Source: Lepidostoma basale
Lineage: Eukaryota > Arthropoda > Insecta > Trichoptera > Lepidostomatidae
DNA: 64,000 nucleotides
Assembly (NCBI GenBank): GCA_022606425.2
Contig: JAHDVF020000661.1
Span: 248,001 to 312,000, forward strand
Direction: 5' to 3'
The stretch's first letter is position 1. Every line of letters starts with the position of its first letter. Shown here one piece after another: positions 33,217 through 44,334 of this stretch. A program made the position numbers and the translations under genes. The notes beneath the pieces are model-generated. The model saw only the letters and a program-made list of their open reading frames with translations. It did no database searches and was not told the DNA's origin.

Positions 33217-33283
33217 AACAATATTTTTTTTAGATTTTTTTATGAATGAAAACACTGTTTTTTCGACTTTTGAGTTTATTTTT

Positions 33284-33322
33284 CTCGACATGTTTCGAAG
33301 ACCTTCATCATCGAAAGAACGA
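33284..33322 (-). ncRNA. Degenerate hammerhead
   Basis: Minus strand: CGATGA (core U missing), GAAG/CTTC stem II, GAAACATGTC. The single-base loss in CUGAUGA predicts inactivity. Confidence 0.35.
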
Positions 33323-33879
33323 TATAAACTAACCAATAGTATTACAAATTTTGTGCGAGAACCTAGAAACATATAACATGTGTAAGTTAACTTGGCGAGT
33401 AGGTACTAGGGACATCACAAAAGACACATCAATGGGTTAAATTTTGAAAGGATTTTTTAGATGGAAGTATTGAGTTGAGGGCGTTCAACTCAAAAGTGGA
33501 AAAAAAATCGTCATTATGGAATTCCACAGTGTTAACGCCTTGTTTATCTAAAATTAATATTTTTTTCGTTAATGTGGAGAGTTTTGACAATTTTCGAAAA
33601 ATCACAGTTTTTAAAACTCTCCACATAAACGAAAACAATATTGTAACACCTGATGATGCCAATATAAAACTGAAAAATAAAATAATAATCAAAATTTTAA
33701 CAGTTAAATCAGAATAGTTTAAAGTTACGTGCTACCCGTCTTGTTGTACGGTATGGAAATATTTACCTTGAAAAAATCTATGCCCAAAAAGCCGAATGCC
33801 TTTGAATTGTGTATGTTTCTTAGAATACTAAAAATATCAAGGACATACGTTCGTTAAATAAATATTAAACAAATATTAT
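33323..33879. other. Non-coding with repeat motifs
   Basis: GGAATTCCACAGTGTTAACG at 33518 and an isolated CACCTGATGATGCCAA at 33648, the 5' half of an AGCT-class hammerhead. Confidence 0.35.
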
Positions 33880-34080
33880 AAAATAAAATAAGAAAATACA
33901 AATAATATAACAACACATACTGTTCTTTTAGACGGTGCACATATTGTCAGCTGGACGATCCAGACTTTTGTGTTTATTTAATTTGTATTTCACGTATCCC
34001 CTGTTAATTTAAATAACTGTAATTAGGAACTTAAAACCATCCAACTCTATCAAGAACTTCAAAATGTTATCTTTCTTCTT
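33880..34080 (-). mobile_element. SINE-1, 5' part only
   Basis: GTCAGCTGGACGATCCAG and ATCCAACTCTATCAAGAAC match 40880-41010. Confidence 0.55.
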
Positions 34081-34157
34081 ATTTGATAGAAATACGTGTT
34101 TAAAGATATAGTTATAAATATTAACAATAAATATTTTTTAAAACAGATTTTTGCAAT

Positions 34158-34596
34158 CTTCATCTTCTTCTTCTTCTTCCTTAGCCTATTCCCGTCCACT
34201 CTTGGACAAAGGCCTCCTCCATTCGCTTCCAAGTCACTCTATCCTGTGCAGACTGCATCCAGGTTATTCCGACGTGTCTGTTCAGATCATCCTTCCAACG
34301 TAGTTGCGGTCGCCCTGCACTTCTCTTTGCCGTCCACGGTCTCCAAGTCAGCATGAAGCCTGCGTTCTGCCAGTTGGTACTTATGGTCTTGAAACTGCTA
34401 CACTCTCCAAACAAGGAGTGACCCATGGAAAGAGCCATGTTAGGAATAAGCCTAAGAGACAAAGTCAAACACGATACGATGAGAGAAAAAACAAAGGTCA
34501 CTGACATCATCCACCGGGTGGCGACTCTAAAATGGCAATAGACAGGTCACGTAGCCAGAAGCTCAGACAAAAAGTGGACAGAAGACTGCTGACTTG
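34158..34596 (-). mobile_element. LINE-E insertion with inverted 5' part (twin priming)
   Basis: The 3' part, 34158-34352, runs on the minus strand (LTWRPWTAKRSAGRPQLRW to EWTGIG, CTTCTTCTTC tail on plus). The adjacent 5' part, 34353-34596, runs on the plus strand (RDKVKHDTMREKTKVTDIIH, TGHVARSSDKKW). Both parts end in GCTGACTTGGA. A 12-bp duplication, GATTTTTGCAAT, flanks the whole at 34146-34157 and 34597-34608. Confidence 0.85.
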
Positions 34597-34608
34597 GATT
34601 TTTGCAAT

Positions 34609-35104
34609 AGATAAGTAAAAATATATTTTGAGTTATAATTTTAAAAATCATGATCTGAATTGGTTAAGATTTTGTAAAAAATCATTAGTACGCAATTATG
34701 GCGAATATCAGATATTGCGGCCATGAAATCTTTAATTACACAACTTTAGATTCGATTTACACAATGAATAATCCGATATCTTGCTAAGGTCAAATATGGT
34801 TATGGGTTCAAGTTCACCAATAAAGATCAATTTACGCTCCGATGTTCGTAAAACAATTATGTATTGTGTAACAATAGAGGGCGAAATGATGTTCAGAATA
34901 CTTGGAAGTGCCGTTACTGGAAATTTATCGAGCAACAAAGGAAGCTATTTTACGTTGGTAGCTCGATTGCAAATGTTTATATGGCTAATTCTACGATATT
35001 AAAGAAAAACAAATAACAAAATTCGCATAATTTACGATGATATAAACTAGTTTCCGTTCTCCAGATGATGAAGGTATAAAACCTTAGTAACACATAAAGA
35101 AAAA
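34609..35104. other. Non-coding
   Basis: No supported feature. Confidence 0.3.
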
Positions 35105-35219
35105 TTTGCTCTCTTTCTTCTATGCTCGCCATACTTTGTGTTGTAGATGTTTTATTAGTCTTTTTCTTTTTTTATTTACTTTGTATATACATCACTAACT
35201 TTAAAAAAATTAAAATTAT

Positions 35220-35262
35220 ATATCAGACATGTTTCGGACAACCGGTCCTTCCTCAGCGATAT
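35220..35262 (-). ncRNA. Hammerhead-type ribozyme motif, intact core
   Basis: Minus strand: ATATCG, CTGAGGA (35250-35256), A, GGAC-CGGTT-GTCC, GAAA, CATGTC, TGATAT. Stem I pairs over 6 bp (first pair G-U), stem II over 4 bp with a 5-nt loop, and stem III is the self-complementary ACATGT. The mirrored arm at 35447-35490 (+) has lost C3 (TTGAGGA) and the GTC site. Confidence 0.6.
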
Positions 35263-35446
35263 TATAAAGATACATATTTAAAATATTATAAAATTGTTTA
35301 CAAATATGATCAGTTTTGACAGATTGATGTTATTAAGATTTATTTTGTAACGTTTAAAACGTTTCAAAATAAATCTTAATAACATCTGTCAAAATTGACC
35401 ATATTTGTAAACAATTTTATAATATATATAAAATATGTATCTTTAT

Positions 35447-35490
35447 AATATCATTGAGGAAAGACCGGTTGTCCGAAACATTTCTGATAT
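35447..35490 (+). ncRNA. Degenerate hammerhead, partner arm
   Basis: ATATCA, TTGAGGA, AAGACCGGTTGTCC, GAAACATTTC, TGATAT. Stem I is perfect, but the core C is T and the cleavage triplet is TTC, so it should be inactive or weak. Confidence 0.45.
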
Positions 35491-35589
35491 ATGATTTTAA
35501 TTTTCTTTTAAAGTTAGTGCTGTATATACAAAGTACATAAAAAAGAAAAAGACAAAAAATATGCTCAACTGAAAAAAAAACAATGTTTT

Positions 35590-35660
35590 AATAAAACACA
35601 ATCGGTATTGTGTGGCGGTCCATCCTCTCAGCTCTACCCCTCCAGTGAAACAGCTCCAAG
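35590..35660 (+). mobile_element. LINE-A 3' scrap
   Basis: TGTGTGGCGGTCCATCCTCT. Confidence 0.45.
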
Positions 35661-35744
35661 CATAACTTTCATACATGAACTACATTATGTACTGCCATCT
35701 TTGCCATCATTAAATACTGTATTATTCACTTAATTAAGTAATAA

Positions 35745-35965
35745 AAAATGATAGACAGACTACATCACGCCTGTAAGAAATACAACATGACGATCTCTAT
35801 CGAAAAGACAAAAATATGACCTTTTCCAAAACACCCAAAACATGTAATCTGGTTAAAGAAAATCAACCTATAGAACAGGTTAGGACATTCAAGTATCTAG
35901 GCATAGACCTGGTGGGGGCAGCTGATTTGCGGGAAGAAATACGAGTACAAGTCCAAGAAATAAGA
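35745..35965 (+). mobile_element. RTE-like LINE fragment
   Basis: Frameshifted coding: HACKKYNMTISIEKTK, VRTFKYLGIDLVGAADLREE. Confidence 0.6.
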
Positions 35966-35979
35966 TGATTTATTGTTCC

Positions 35980-36175
35980 GTTTACAACGTTAGCATATAT
36001 ACTTTCTTTAACCGTCTTTCTTAATTCATTCTTTCGTGTGTCCGAATCATCTTTATAACCCATTCATTATTTTGAAGATGACATGGACATATGGAAATAA
36101 TTCATGAAGAATGATCGGTATGGCAAGTATATGTAAACGGAACTATTAGAAATACGGGAAGAGCGAGGACGACAA
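35980..36175. mobile_element. LINE-A scraps in both orientations
   Basis: 35985-36075 antisense and 36075-36175 sense scraps (ATGGACATATGGAAATAAT; GAAATACGGGAAGAGCGAGG). Confidence 0.45.
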
Positions 36176-36184
36176 TAAAATAAA

Positions 36185-36345
36185 TATGGGAAGACTTCGT
36201 GGCAGACAGGTATAATCTATAGGTCTTGGGTTAGATTCTCGGCGATGGCAGTTTGATTGTCACACTGTCTTTGGTCTGGTGTAGAATTCACGACAGTAAA
36301 ATGACGATAGATAAGCTACCTATCTCATGTCAGCTTAAAACAAAT
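36185..36345 (+). mobile_element. SINE-4 copy, decayed
   Basis: GGGTTAGATTCTCGGCGATG (B-box area) and CTTTGGTCTGGTGTAGAATT. Confidence 0.6.
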
Positions 36346-36369
36346 TGTATACAGTAGTAATTGTGTTCA

Positions 36370-36580
36370 ATTAGGCCTGCATCGCTCAGGGCGCACTAGA
36401 CTGGTTCCCTATGGGGGAAAGAGGAATCGGGGCAGACCTTGAGCCACCTGGAAAAGAGCCCTGCAAGACGAAGTTAAAGCAGCAGGGATGATGTTAGGCA
36501 TCAGGCATACGATAGAGTCGGGCGGAGAAGATTCCTTGAGGCCCTATACACCACGGAGGTGCGACAAGACAAGAAGAACA
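36370..36580 (+). mobile_element. Unassigned LINE 3' end
   Basis: RGRP*ATWKRALQDEVKAAG frame and AAGAAGAACAAGAAGA tail. Confidence 0.5.
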
Positions 36581-36599
36581 AGAAGATAAATGGGTTCAA

Positions 36600-36735
36600 A
36601 CGACCTGTTGTATATAAAAAAATGACACGATCAAATCGATCAATTATTAAATGTCGGCCACGTGAGGAGTAAGAGAAAATGACGTGCGTGCATGACACGA
36701 TGTATTAATGTTATTAGGAAGCGGCAGAAGTTTGT
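36600..36735 (+). mobile_element. LINE-A scrap
   Basis: TGTCGGCCACGTGAGGAGTA, GCATGACACGATGTATTAAT. Confidence 0.5.
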
Positions 36736-36829
36736 CATAAAATAACATTTCGGTTAACAAACTGTGTATAGCCCTGAGGAAGCTGCTATAGTGGTTTATA
36801 GTAAGTGAAAAAGTGTTAATTGTATCTCA

Positions 36830-37080
36830 ATAGAGACGAAGATATAAAAATTGGAAACAGAATATGGTGATCGAGGTGTTTTCAGGACTTGTGACCTGTT
36901 ATTGGTTGGGTTAAGCGCACGCTTTATGTAATATAACATTCCCTATTCCACCTTTTTCTTATGACCACCATGTCTGACAAATTTTTGGAAGTTGTATATA
37001 TGTTAATCTGTAACACCACACTTCACATGGTATTTTCAATCTGCACTTATTGTTTGTTCAACTTCAATTCAAAAATGTTG
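36830..37080 (-). repeat. Repeat R5 copy
   Basis: TCTCAATAGAGACGAAGATA, AGGACTTGTGACCTGTTATT. 0.5 kb upstream of UGT exon 1B. Confidence 0.55.
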
Positions 37081-37455
37081 TGAAAAAGTGTTTTTTAAAT
37101 TGTATCATAAAAAATTAGCGCGCGTATGACGAATTTATCATATTATAATGCAATGATTTTGTATGAATATCTTTTCACTCAGGCGCGATCATAATTCGGG
37201 ACCTTGAAAATTGTTAGTCACTTGTATGAAATAATTGGTTTATTAATGTCTGTCACACAGACACTAATGCCAACTGACGGAGAAATTCTGTTAGTTTCAG
37301 GAATACAGCGAACTTAGAACGTCATGATGCGTATCTGTGGTATTTCTGGCCATTTCTGTATCGCGATAATGTGATAATTATGTAATCATTAATCTATCAT
37401 ATCATTTTATAAAGATTGAACATTTCATATCTGAAAGTACTGATAAATGTACTAT

Positions 37456-37493
37456 TATAAATGTGTGAAAGTACTAATCGTAACAGTTCAGTC
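37456..37493 (+). promoter_or_regulatory. Candidate core promoter of UGT first exon 1B
   Basis: TATAAA at 37456-37461 is followed 34 nt later by an arthropod-type initiator TCAGTC (A at 37490). The predicted 5' UTR is 89 nt. A separate promoter here is what alternative first-exon use would require. Confidence 0.35.
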
Positions 37494-37578
37494 AAAGCCG
37501 CCTCAAAAGTGTACAGTCATTTATGACGTTAAATTATAATAAAAATAACATATAACTTACAAATTTAAATCAAACAAG

Positions 37579-38415
37579 ATGGAAATAAAATTTATAGTAC
37601 TGTGTGTGACAGTTTTAGTGTTGTTTGAACATGTGTGCAGTTATAGAATATTAGGCATTTTTCCACACATTGGAAAGAGTCATAGCTATGCGTTCGATCC
37701 TCTTATGAGAAGTTTGGCTGCAAAAGGACACGAAGTAACGGTTATCAGTCATTTTCCTTTAGAAAAACCGCTGAAGAACTACAGGGATATCAGTTTGAAA
37801 GGATCTATTCCAATTTGGATTGCTTCCTTCGATTTGGATACGTTTTCATATCCTTACATTGTAAATAAAGTGTTAACGCATATTGTGATCGCTGCAGAGT
37901 TAACTAATATTGGAATTAGCACGTGCGAAGCCATGCTTAAAAATTCTGAAGTGCAGGCAATAAAACAAGGTGAATATGATCTTGTTATAATAGAGGAGTT
38001 TAATAGTGATTGCGGTCTGGGAATTATAAATAGGCTTAAGGTTCCGTTCATTGGAATCACATCTCACGTTATGATGTCTTGGACTTATGGAAGATTAGGA
38101 ATAAACACGAATCCGTCATATGTTATAAGCCATTATTTGGGATTCGGACGGAGTCCAAATATGTTGGAAACAGCAGAGAGTCTTGTGGTCGGGTACTGGT
38201 ACAGACTGATATTCTATCTTTTTTCACAAAGGTCGGATAGGGCGTTGATTATTGAACATTACGACAAGGATTGTCCATGCCTTGAAGAGGTTGCCAGGAA
38301 TATGAGCATGATAATGGTTTACACATATTTTCCACTAATGGGAGCCGTACCGTTTGCTCCAAATGTTTTGGAGATCGGGGGAATCCATTTGCAGAAACCA
38401 AAACCCATGAAACAG
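37579..38415 (+). CDS. UGT exon 1B: alternative or orphan first exon
   Basis: Intact first exon of a second UGT, 279 residues. A 21-residue signal peptide precedes YRILGIFPHIGKSHSYAFDP, in which the GKSH His matches the catalytic base. The rest is the acceptor-binding domain (VTVISHFPLE, VIIEEFNSDCGLGI, YFPLMGAVPFAPNVLEIGG). It ends in phase 0 at ...MKQ with a strong CAG|GTGAGC donor. I see no exon 2-4 set of its own in the 9.2 kb before exon 1C. It matches 1C very closely and could splice to the common exons at 51288, 53262 and 55577, giving 517 codons. The alternative is a functional-looking first exon left by an incomplete duplication. Confidence 0.88.
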
Positions 38416-39589
38416 GTGAGCCGAACAATCGTAACCTTTTGAATTTCAGTTTTCGCGAGTTAAAGCGATTTAATTCGTTACGCGCTATGCTTTGTTTCAC
38501 TCATACGTGCCGTATTTTATTTGACTCATACGTAATGTAGGTGAGATGCCCGCGAAACCGCCTACGTCCACATGTTTTGTTTCATGTTTTCGATGGGCTT
38601 CATGTTGGGCTTGCAAAATGTAGAAGGGTCTTTGTCACACTTACGTATTTTTGTCTTGTAATCATATAGCTAGGTGCATATATACCAGAAGATATCTTAA
38701 TTTTTTTGTATGGATTTGATGCCGGGCTTTATCACTCTGAAGTATGTTACTATTCGATGTGTCACGAACCTCATTTTTATTGTCAGAATTATATCTGTCA
38801 TTTACGTTATGTGCAGAAATGTTATTGAAAAGAAAGATTATGTCATTTTTTTATAATTCGTGTTACGAACATTAATTGATAATCTAATATTTTGATAGAT
38901 GAAATACGCAATCCTATAAAATAAAATAATACTTCTAGAAAACAGACGTTTTCATCAATATTTAAAATGTTATATCCTTTAAGATATTTTCTATATTAAT
39001 AATATCGGCCTTCGGACAAAATTGATATTCGCCAAATATTTGAAGGTTACATTATATAATAGCAAATCTAAACTTGAAATTCGAACGGTTTAATATTTAA
39101 AATAATACATCTATGGACCAGTCTAATTAATCTCTATGGTTGAATATTATATTAAATTTCGAACACTGCTTAATGTTATCAAATTAATTTTCAGCCTTGA
39201 GACATATAAATACTATTATATCAGTGCTGGATACCGACTCGTTGTGAAATTAATCGTAGACTATGTAAAATTAAAAAAACAAACATAAATTATTGCTTCA
39301 CTTTATTCCGTCTTGAAAATAAATGCAGCGACAAATTTCAAACATACTTATTGGAACATTATATAATATCGTGGGTATTCTGCGAAAAAGCACTAATTAA
39401 TATTTTTGCTGTTTTGACTTAATGATGAGGTTTATACTGTTGAAAAAATACTCTACAATCTGCAAAAACGTCCTATCTACACTACAAGTCGAGATATTTT
39501 CTGTAATAAGTGAAAAAAAGGGTGAAATCCAGTATTCGTGTATAAGTATCTGTATACATTAAAAAAATATTGTAAAAAAAACGTAACTG
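38416..39589. other. Downstream of exon 1B, no UGT exons seen
   Basis: Non-coding, AT-rich; no stretch resembling UGT exon 2, 3 or 4. Confidence 0.4.
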
Positions 39590-39975
39590 GTCCAAGTTTG
39601 GCATATAGATGGGAGTGACATCTCCAGGCGGTTTCTAACAATGCGCTAATGGCGGTAGCCTTTCACATTGTGTTAAAAATATATTCTGCTTAATGCTTAA
39701 TAAACACAAATCTTCATAGATGGCGTTAGTATGTATAATAGATTGCATAAACTACCACGTAAATAGTAGTATTAGAGATTAACATATATACAACTTCCAA
39801 AAGTTTGTCAGACATGGTGATCATAAGAAAAGTGGAATGGGGAATGTTGTATTACATAAAGCGTGCGCTTAACCCAACCAATGACAGGTCATAAGTCCTG
39901 TAAACACCTTGATCAACCATATTCTGTTTCCAATTTGCATCTTCGTCTATGAGATACAATTAATTCTGCGAGATA
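39590..39975 (+). repeat. Repeat R5, longest copy
   Basis: ACATCTCCAGGCGGTTTCTA to CTTCGTCTATGAGATACAAT. Confidence 0.6.
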
Positions 39976-40617
39976 CAATTAATTCTTGAAGTCAATATAA
40001 CAAATCCGTTCAGGGAAAAAGCACCAAAGGGACTTAATTAAACTCCCTGGGTAAATTATTGATGATAAATTATCAGTAACAATATTTCGGATGTATTCAG
40101 CGGAGCTTATAGAGCAGTACTGACTTGAAAAAAGGTGAGTTTGTTGGTGGGCGACATGATATCCTGGAGATGTCTACATGCTTCACTCAGGGGCAAACGT
40201 ACAAATATTATTTTCTTTATTTTCTCTTTTTACTAATTAATTATTATTTTACCTAATGTAATAGGTGCTGTACATAAGATAAAATTATTGCATAACTTTT
40301 TTAATTAAAGAAAAAAAAACATTTCTCACAAAGTGACTATAGTAGGTACAATGTGACTCAATTTGAATACTATACTGTGGTATTATGTATCAGCGAAAAT
40401 GTACTAAGTCATGTCAATCCACTATTATTTAAAAAAAAAGTGCTGATAGTTCAGTTATTATTTATTAAACCATTAAATAAAATTTAGTTAATAGATCAAT
40501 ATACCATTTTTTCAAATTGGCTTACAAACTTTGAACTTCAATTATCTCAGAAGTAGTATTTTTGACTTAGTGCATTTTCGCAGAATACCCACGATATTTT
40601 GTAACTAAAAATTTAAC
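39976..40617. other. Non-coding
   Basis: Nothing recognised. Confidence 0.3.
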
Positions 40618-41010
40618 TAACTAACCATCACGCCATCTCTCTAAAGGGGTAGGCAGAAAGAATGGACTGCCACACTTTAACCGATGCGGCACTCCATCCT
40701 TCTCTTTTCGCCCCCGCGGAAGACACGGTGTGATGGGTTGCGAACCTCATCGCCACCAACAGGCATCTCCCGCGCACACTTCGATCGTCTACGTCCACAA
40801 AATTAATCTAAAAAAATTATATAAAATACAATGATATAAAATTAAATAACATAACACATAATGCTCCTTTTAATGGTGCATATGTTGACAGCTGGACGAT
40901 CCGGACATTGTGTTTATTTAATTTATATTCCACGAATCCACCGTTTTTTAATTAACTACTGTAATTAGGCAATTAAAACAATCCAACTCCAGCAAGGTCC
41001 TTAAAATGTT
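40618..41010 (-). mobile_element. SINE-1, full-length reference copy
   Basis: About 390 bp. 3' terminus AACTAACCATCACGCC with the LINE-A-like last 60 bp (to 40675), then the SINE-specific GC-rich block and the 5' block with CAGCTGGACGATCCGG. Confidence 0.7.
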
Positions 41011-41194
41011 GTCAAAAAAATTATTCAAATAGACATTTATTATTCTAATTGTCAATTATTCTAATATTTTTTTATTTTATTATGTTCGTCAGCACTTTTT
41101 GTCGTGGATTCACATCTGAAGAATTTAGAAAAACATTGCATTTGAACACATTACTTTGCACTGTTCATAAAACAAACATGTCCACTCATAATAA

Positions 41195-41430
41195 AATTAT
41201 GGTTTTAAAATATTTTTTCGTATTACTGGACATGTGGGGCGCATGAGTGGAGAAAGAATGGTTAAGAAAGTATACGTTAATGATGTTAATGGAGTACGGA
41301 GTCGAGGCAGACCGAGGAAAACGTGGCATGACCAAATTAATTTTAAAGGTTGGGCATGTTAGAAGTCGGAAGAATCGACGTGCATGTATGAATCGCTGTA
41401 TGAATGTGGAGGAAGCTAGACAGGTGTGCC
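41195..41430 (+). mobile_element. LINE-A fragment
   Basis: GHVGRMSGERMVKKVYVNDV-like frame, VRSRGRPRKTWHDQI, VRSRKNRRACMNRCMNVEEA. Confidence 0.75.
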
Positions 41431-41654
41431 AGTTCAATTGTGCACTCCCATCTGGCCATTTAAAGTAAATTATATATCTTATTAAGTAATGACTGCGTGG
41501 GTTTAGGTTGTAGGGGACGAAATTTTATATTTAGAATATATTCTACACGGGAGAGTTTTTGAATACTGTTCTATATTTAAAATAATGTAACGTGTTTTTC
41601 TATGGAGTAAACGCATTTGTTTTTACTTCAAAATAACGACTTAATTAAACTAGT

Positions 41655-41935
41655 TGCAACCCGTGAAATATTCACAGATGTAAAAACTTGGTTCACTGTA
41701 CAATCGTAATCAGTTATAAGTTTTAATTTTTGGTGTTAATATTCTTTTTACACACGTTAAAAAATTTACAACGAACAATACAAGAACTAAATTGTTCTAT
41801 TTTTATTTTCTACACTTCTGTCATACAACAATAATCAGAACAAAATTCAAAATAATCCAGAAACGTTCTTGGGCATGCGCATCGTGTGCATTTCGAATAA
41901 CTTTCGAGTATATTTTGTATTATTATAGTTGAATT
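41655..41935 (+). repeat. Repeat R6
   Basis: CTAGTTGCAACCCGTGAAAT to GGGCATGCGCATCGTGTGC; the same order occurs at 48478-48760. Confidence 0.5.
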
Positions 41936-41939
41936 AATA

Positions 41940-42210
41940 TGAATTTCAATTTCAAATTCAAGTCCGTTTATTTTCTCAAAAGATATTAAAAGTTATTTAT
42001 TGTTTCTTGAACAATGATGTAAAACTCCATATTTAATAATTAATACGAATGAAGACGCCAGTTTTCTAGAAGTTTTATTATATTTTATGTGAAAGACATG
42101 TTTCGCCCTTCTTAATGATAATGTCAAACATTTTATAATTCCTTAGAAGAGCGAAACATGTCATTCCCATAAAATATAATAAAACTTCTAGAAAACGGAG
42201 GTTTTCGAGA
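41940..42210. repeat. SINE-3 tail scrap plus palindromic hammerhead-related element
   Basis: 41945-42000 is a SINE-3 end. 42010-42210 is the 10215-type palindrome with outward hairpins GACATGTTTCGCCCTTCTTA and TAGAAGAGCGAAACATGTC. Confidence 0.5.
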
Positions 42211-42929
42211 ACAGGTAAAATATAATCTACAATAATAAGAGTGGTATACTCGTATCTATGGGTTAAGCTTTTAATGTTTTTCGTACTAATTTTAAAACTT
42301 TAAAGTAACAGTTTTACATATTAGATTTCATTCAGACTACTCTCAAAACTATATTATAATAGTAAACATGATTTTGTAGTGGTTTTACTTGGATTTAATT
42401 TAAATAAATAGTGACAAATTTGTATCGCCTTTCGAGGGCATTTTCAAACCGAATTTAATCGCCAAACAATGTGTCCTTATATTGATTTTAGGAAAGTTAA
42501 GGGTGGGAGGAAATTATATAATGCAATTTTGGGTTGTTATTACGTTAAAAAAAGCATAATATTTTTTTGTATTTCTCGTAGTAGGAATTATATACTGGTT
42601 TTGCTTTGTCTAAGTTACATTTCGGTTGCGCCATAATATGAGAAAGTAAAATTACAAAAACAAAAATACGGCTTCAGACAAGACACGTGTGCGTGAGGCC
42701 AGCCAACCTTCAACTTGGTTTACATATACTCGGTTTGGGTATCCATCTGTCTATGGAACTAAACTTTGTTCATAGAAGTAATTCAATCTGCGGTAATTTA
42801 CAGATACGGGGCGTTCTTAATTTAAACAGAGATTGCATTTTGTTTCCACTCCCACAACATACTAACAAAGTGAAATCTTAAAGTATTTACCCTTTATTAC
42901 CTGGTAAACGATTATCTGGCAAGATAATT
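42211..42929. other. Non-coding
   Basis: No supported feature beyond a low-copy repeat at 42440-42545. Confidence 0.3.
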
Positions 42930-43625
42930 TACTAACCATCACGCTGTTTCTCGTGAATGGTATGCAAAGAGGATGGATTGCCACATTGTTCTTTCCTGAC
43001 ATAATTCTCGCGCCTCTTCAAATCAAATTGGTTTATTTCATAAATAGACATAAGAAAATCAAGGTTTGAGGCATCCATTGAGAACAGGTAAAATAATATA
43101 TTTTATTATATATAGTATAATACCGGAAACGCATGAGAGAGGGTTCGACGTTAGAAAGATAAGTTACTATTCTAAAGTCAAGAGTATTTGCCTTCTGAAC
43201 GTACTTTCACTAATATGAAAGACGTCGATCTCCGAGATGACCGTAATCAGCAGATTAATTGCTCTTCCTACCAGTGTCACTAGAGGCAGGTTGGTTCTGG
43301 CGGCCGGTAGGTAAAACAATCTATGCTGTCGCTGTCGGAGATATCTATCAGGGACAAAAAGCCGAACATCCTCCAACACGGCCGAATTCTCGAAATATCC
43401 TCTGAGTAATCTCAATAAATGGGTTATGTGATGCCCATCTTGAGATGATCTTCTACATTCCCACATCGTGACATGCGCGCAAGTCGATTTATCTGACTCC
43501 TCACGTGGCTGACATTCAATATTTTGTTTATTTGATCGTGCCACGTTTTCCTCGGTCTTCCTCTATTTCTAGTTCCATTTACATCGTTAACATATACTTT
43601 TTTTTACCATTCTTTCGTCATTCAT
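42930..43625 (-). mobile_element. LINE-A 3' end interrupted by SINE-3
   Basis: 42930-43020 and 43450-43625 are contiguous parts of LINE-A; the SINE-3 at 43021-43440 (tail AAATCAAATTGG, body ending near 43440) lies between. Confidence 0.65.
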
Positions 43626-44013
43626 TTTTGATATTTTAATTATTGTTTAATATTCTAAAAAACAATAGTATATTTAAATGTATATTTGAATAATACACCA
43701 CTATGAAACTCTACTTTCGTATAAAGCACTTTTTATGGAGGGGAGGGGGACACTAGTAAATATGACTTTTATGTGATATCCGAGTAAGATTATTTCAAAT
43801 TTAAATAATAAATAAAAATAATACGTCATAACTTAAATTTGATGATGTAAAATTTAATTTATCATGCCGCAATATATTACTGGACCCATTGTTTAGCTGA
43901 GTTAGTTTTAAGTATTTTGAGTATAAATTTTCAAATTGTCCATTGTTTTGAAAATATAAAAGCTATATAATGAAAATATTAAAGTATTATTATTATTATC
44001 ATTAATTTTTTTT
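43626..44013. other. AT-rich non-coding DNA
   Basis: Nothing recognised. Confidence 0.3.
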
Positions 44014-44057
44014 GCGACAGCTGTTTCTTCAACCGATGTTGGCATCATCAGGTGCAA
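44014..44057 (-). ncRNA. Hammerhead-like motif, weakened stem II
   Basis: CTGATGA (44045-44051) and GAAACAGCTGTC (44016-44027) are intact on the minus strand. Stem II keeps four inner pairs (CAAC/GTTG) but has two mismatches beside GAAA. Confidence 0.4.
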
Positions 44058-44334
44058 CCATAAAAGCGTTTAAATTTTAAGAGTAATACATTTTCACTAA
44101 CTTGAAATAAGTGTATGTTGTCTGATAATGTTCAAAAGAGCCATTCATTTCATAAATAGTGGGGTATCAATCAATAAAGAGAGAACTCTCACAATACTCA
44201 GATATTTTAATGGAATTTATAAAAAAGTGAGTTTTTGGTCATGATTTATGGGGGAACATGAAGCTATAAAAATTTCGAAATATGTCAAGAAAAATATGCT
44301 CAGAAATGTAAAAAACACAACAACAAACAACAAA

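Larger units (their letters stand above)
35105..35560. repeat. Long palindromic hammerhead element
   Basis: Arms about 180 nt; left arm motif 35220-35262 (-), right arm 35447-35490 (+). Central part AACGTTTAAAACGTTT at 35349 is itself a palindrome. Confidence 0.7.

Noticed and set aside
38416..38442. Exon 1B protein ending with the nine read-through codons
   Set aside because: A CAG|GTGAGC donor at 38415 and the match to exon 1C show these codons are intronic.
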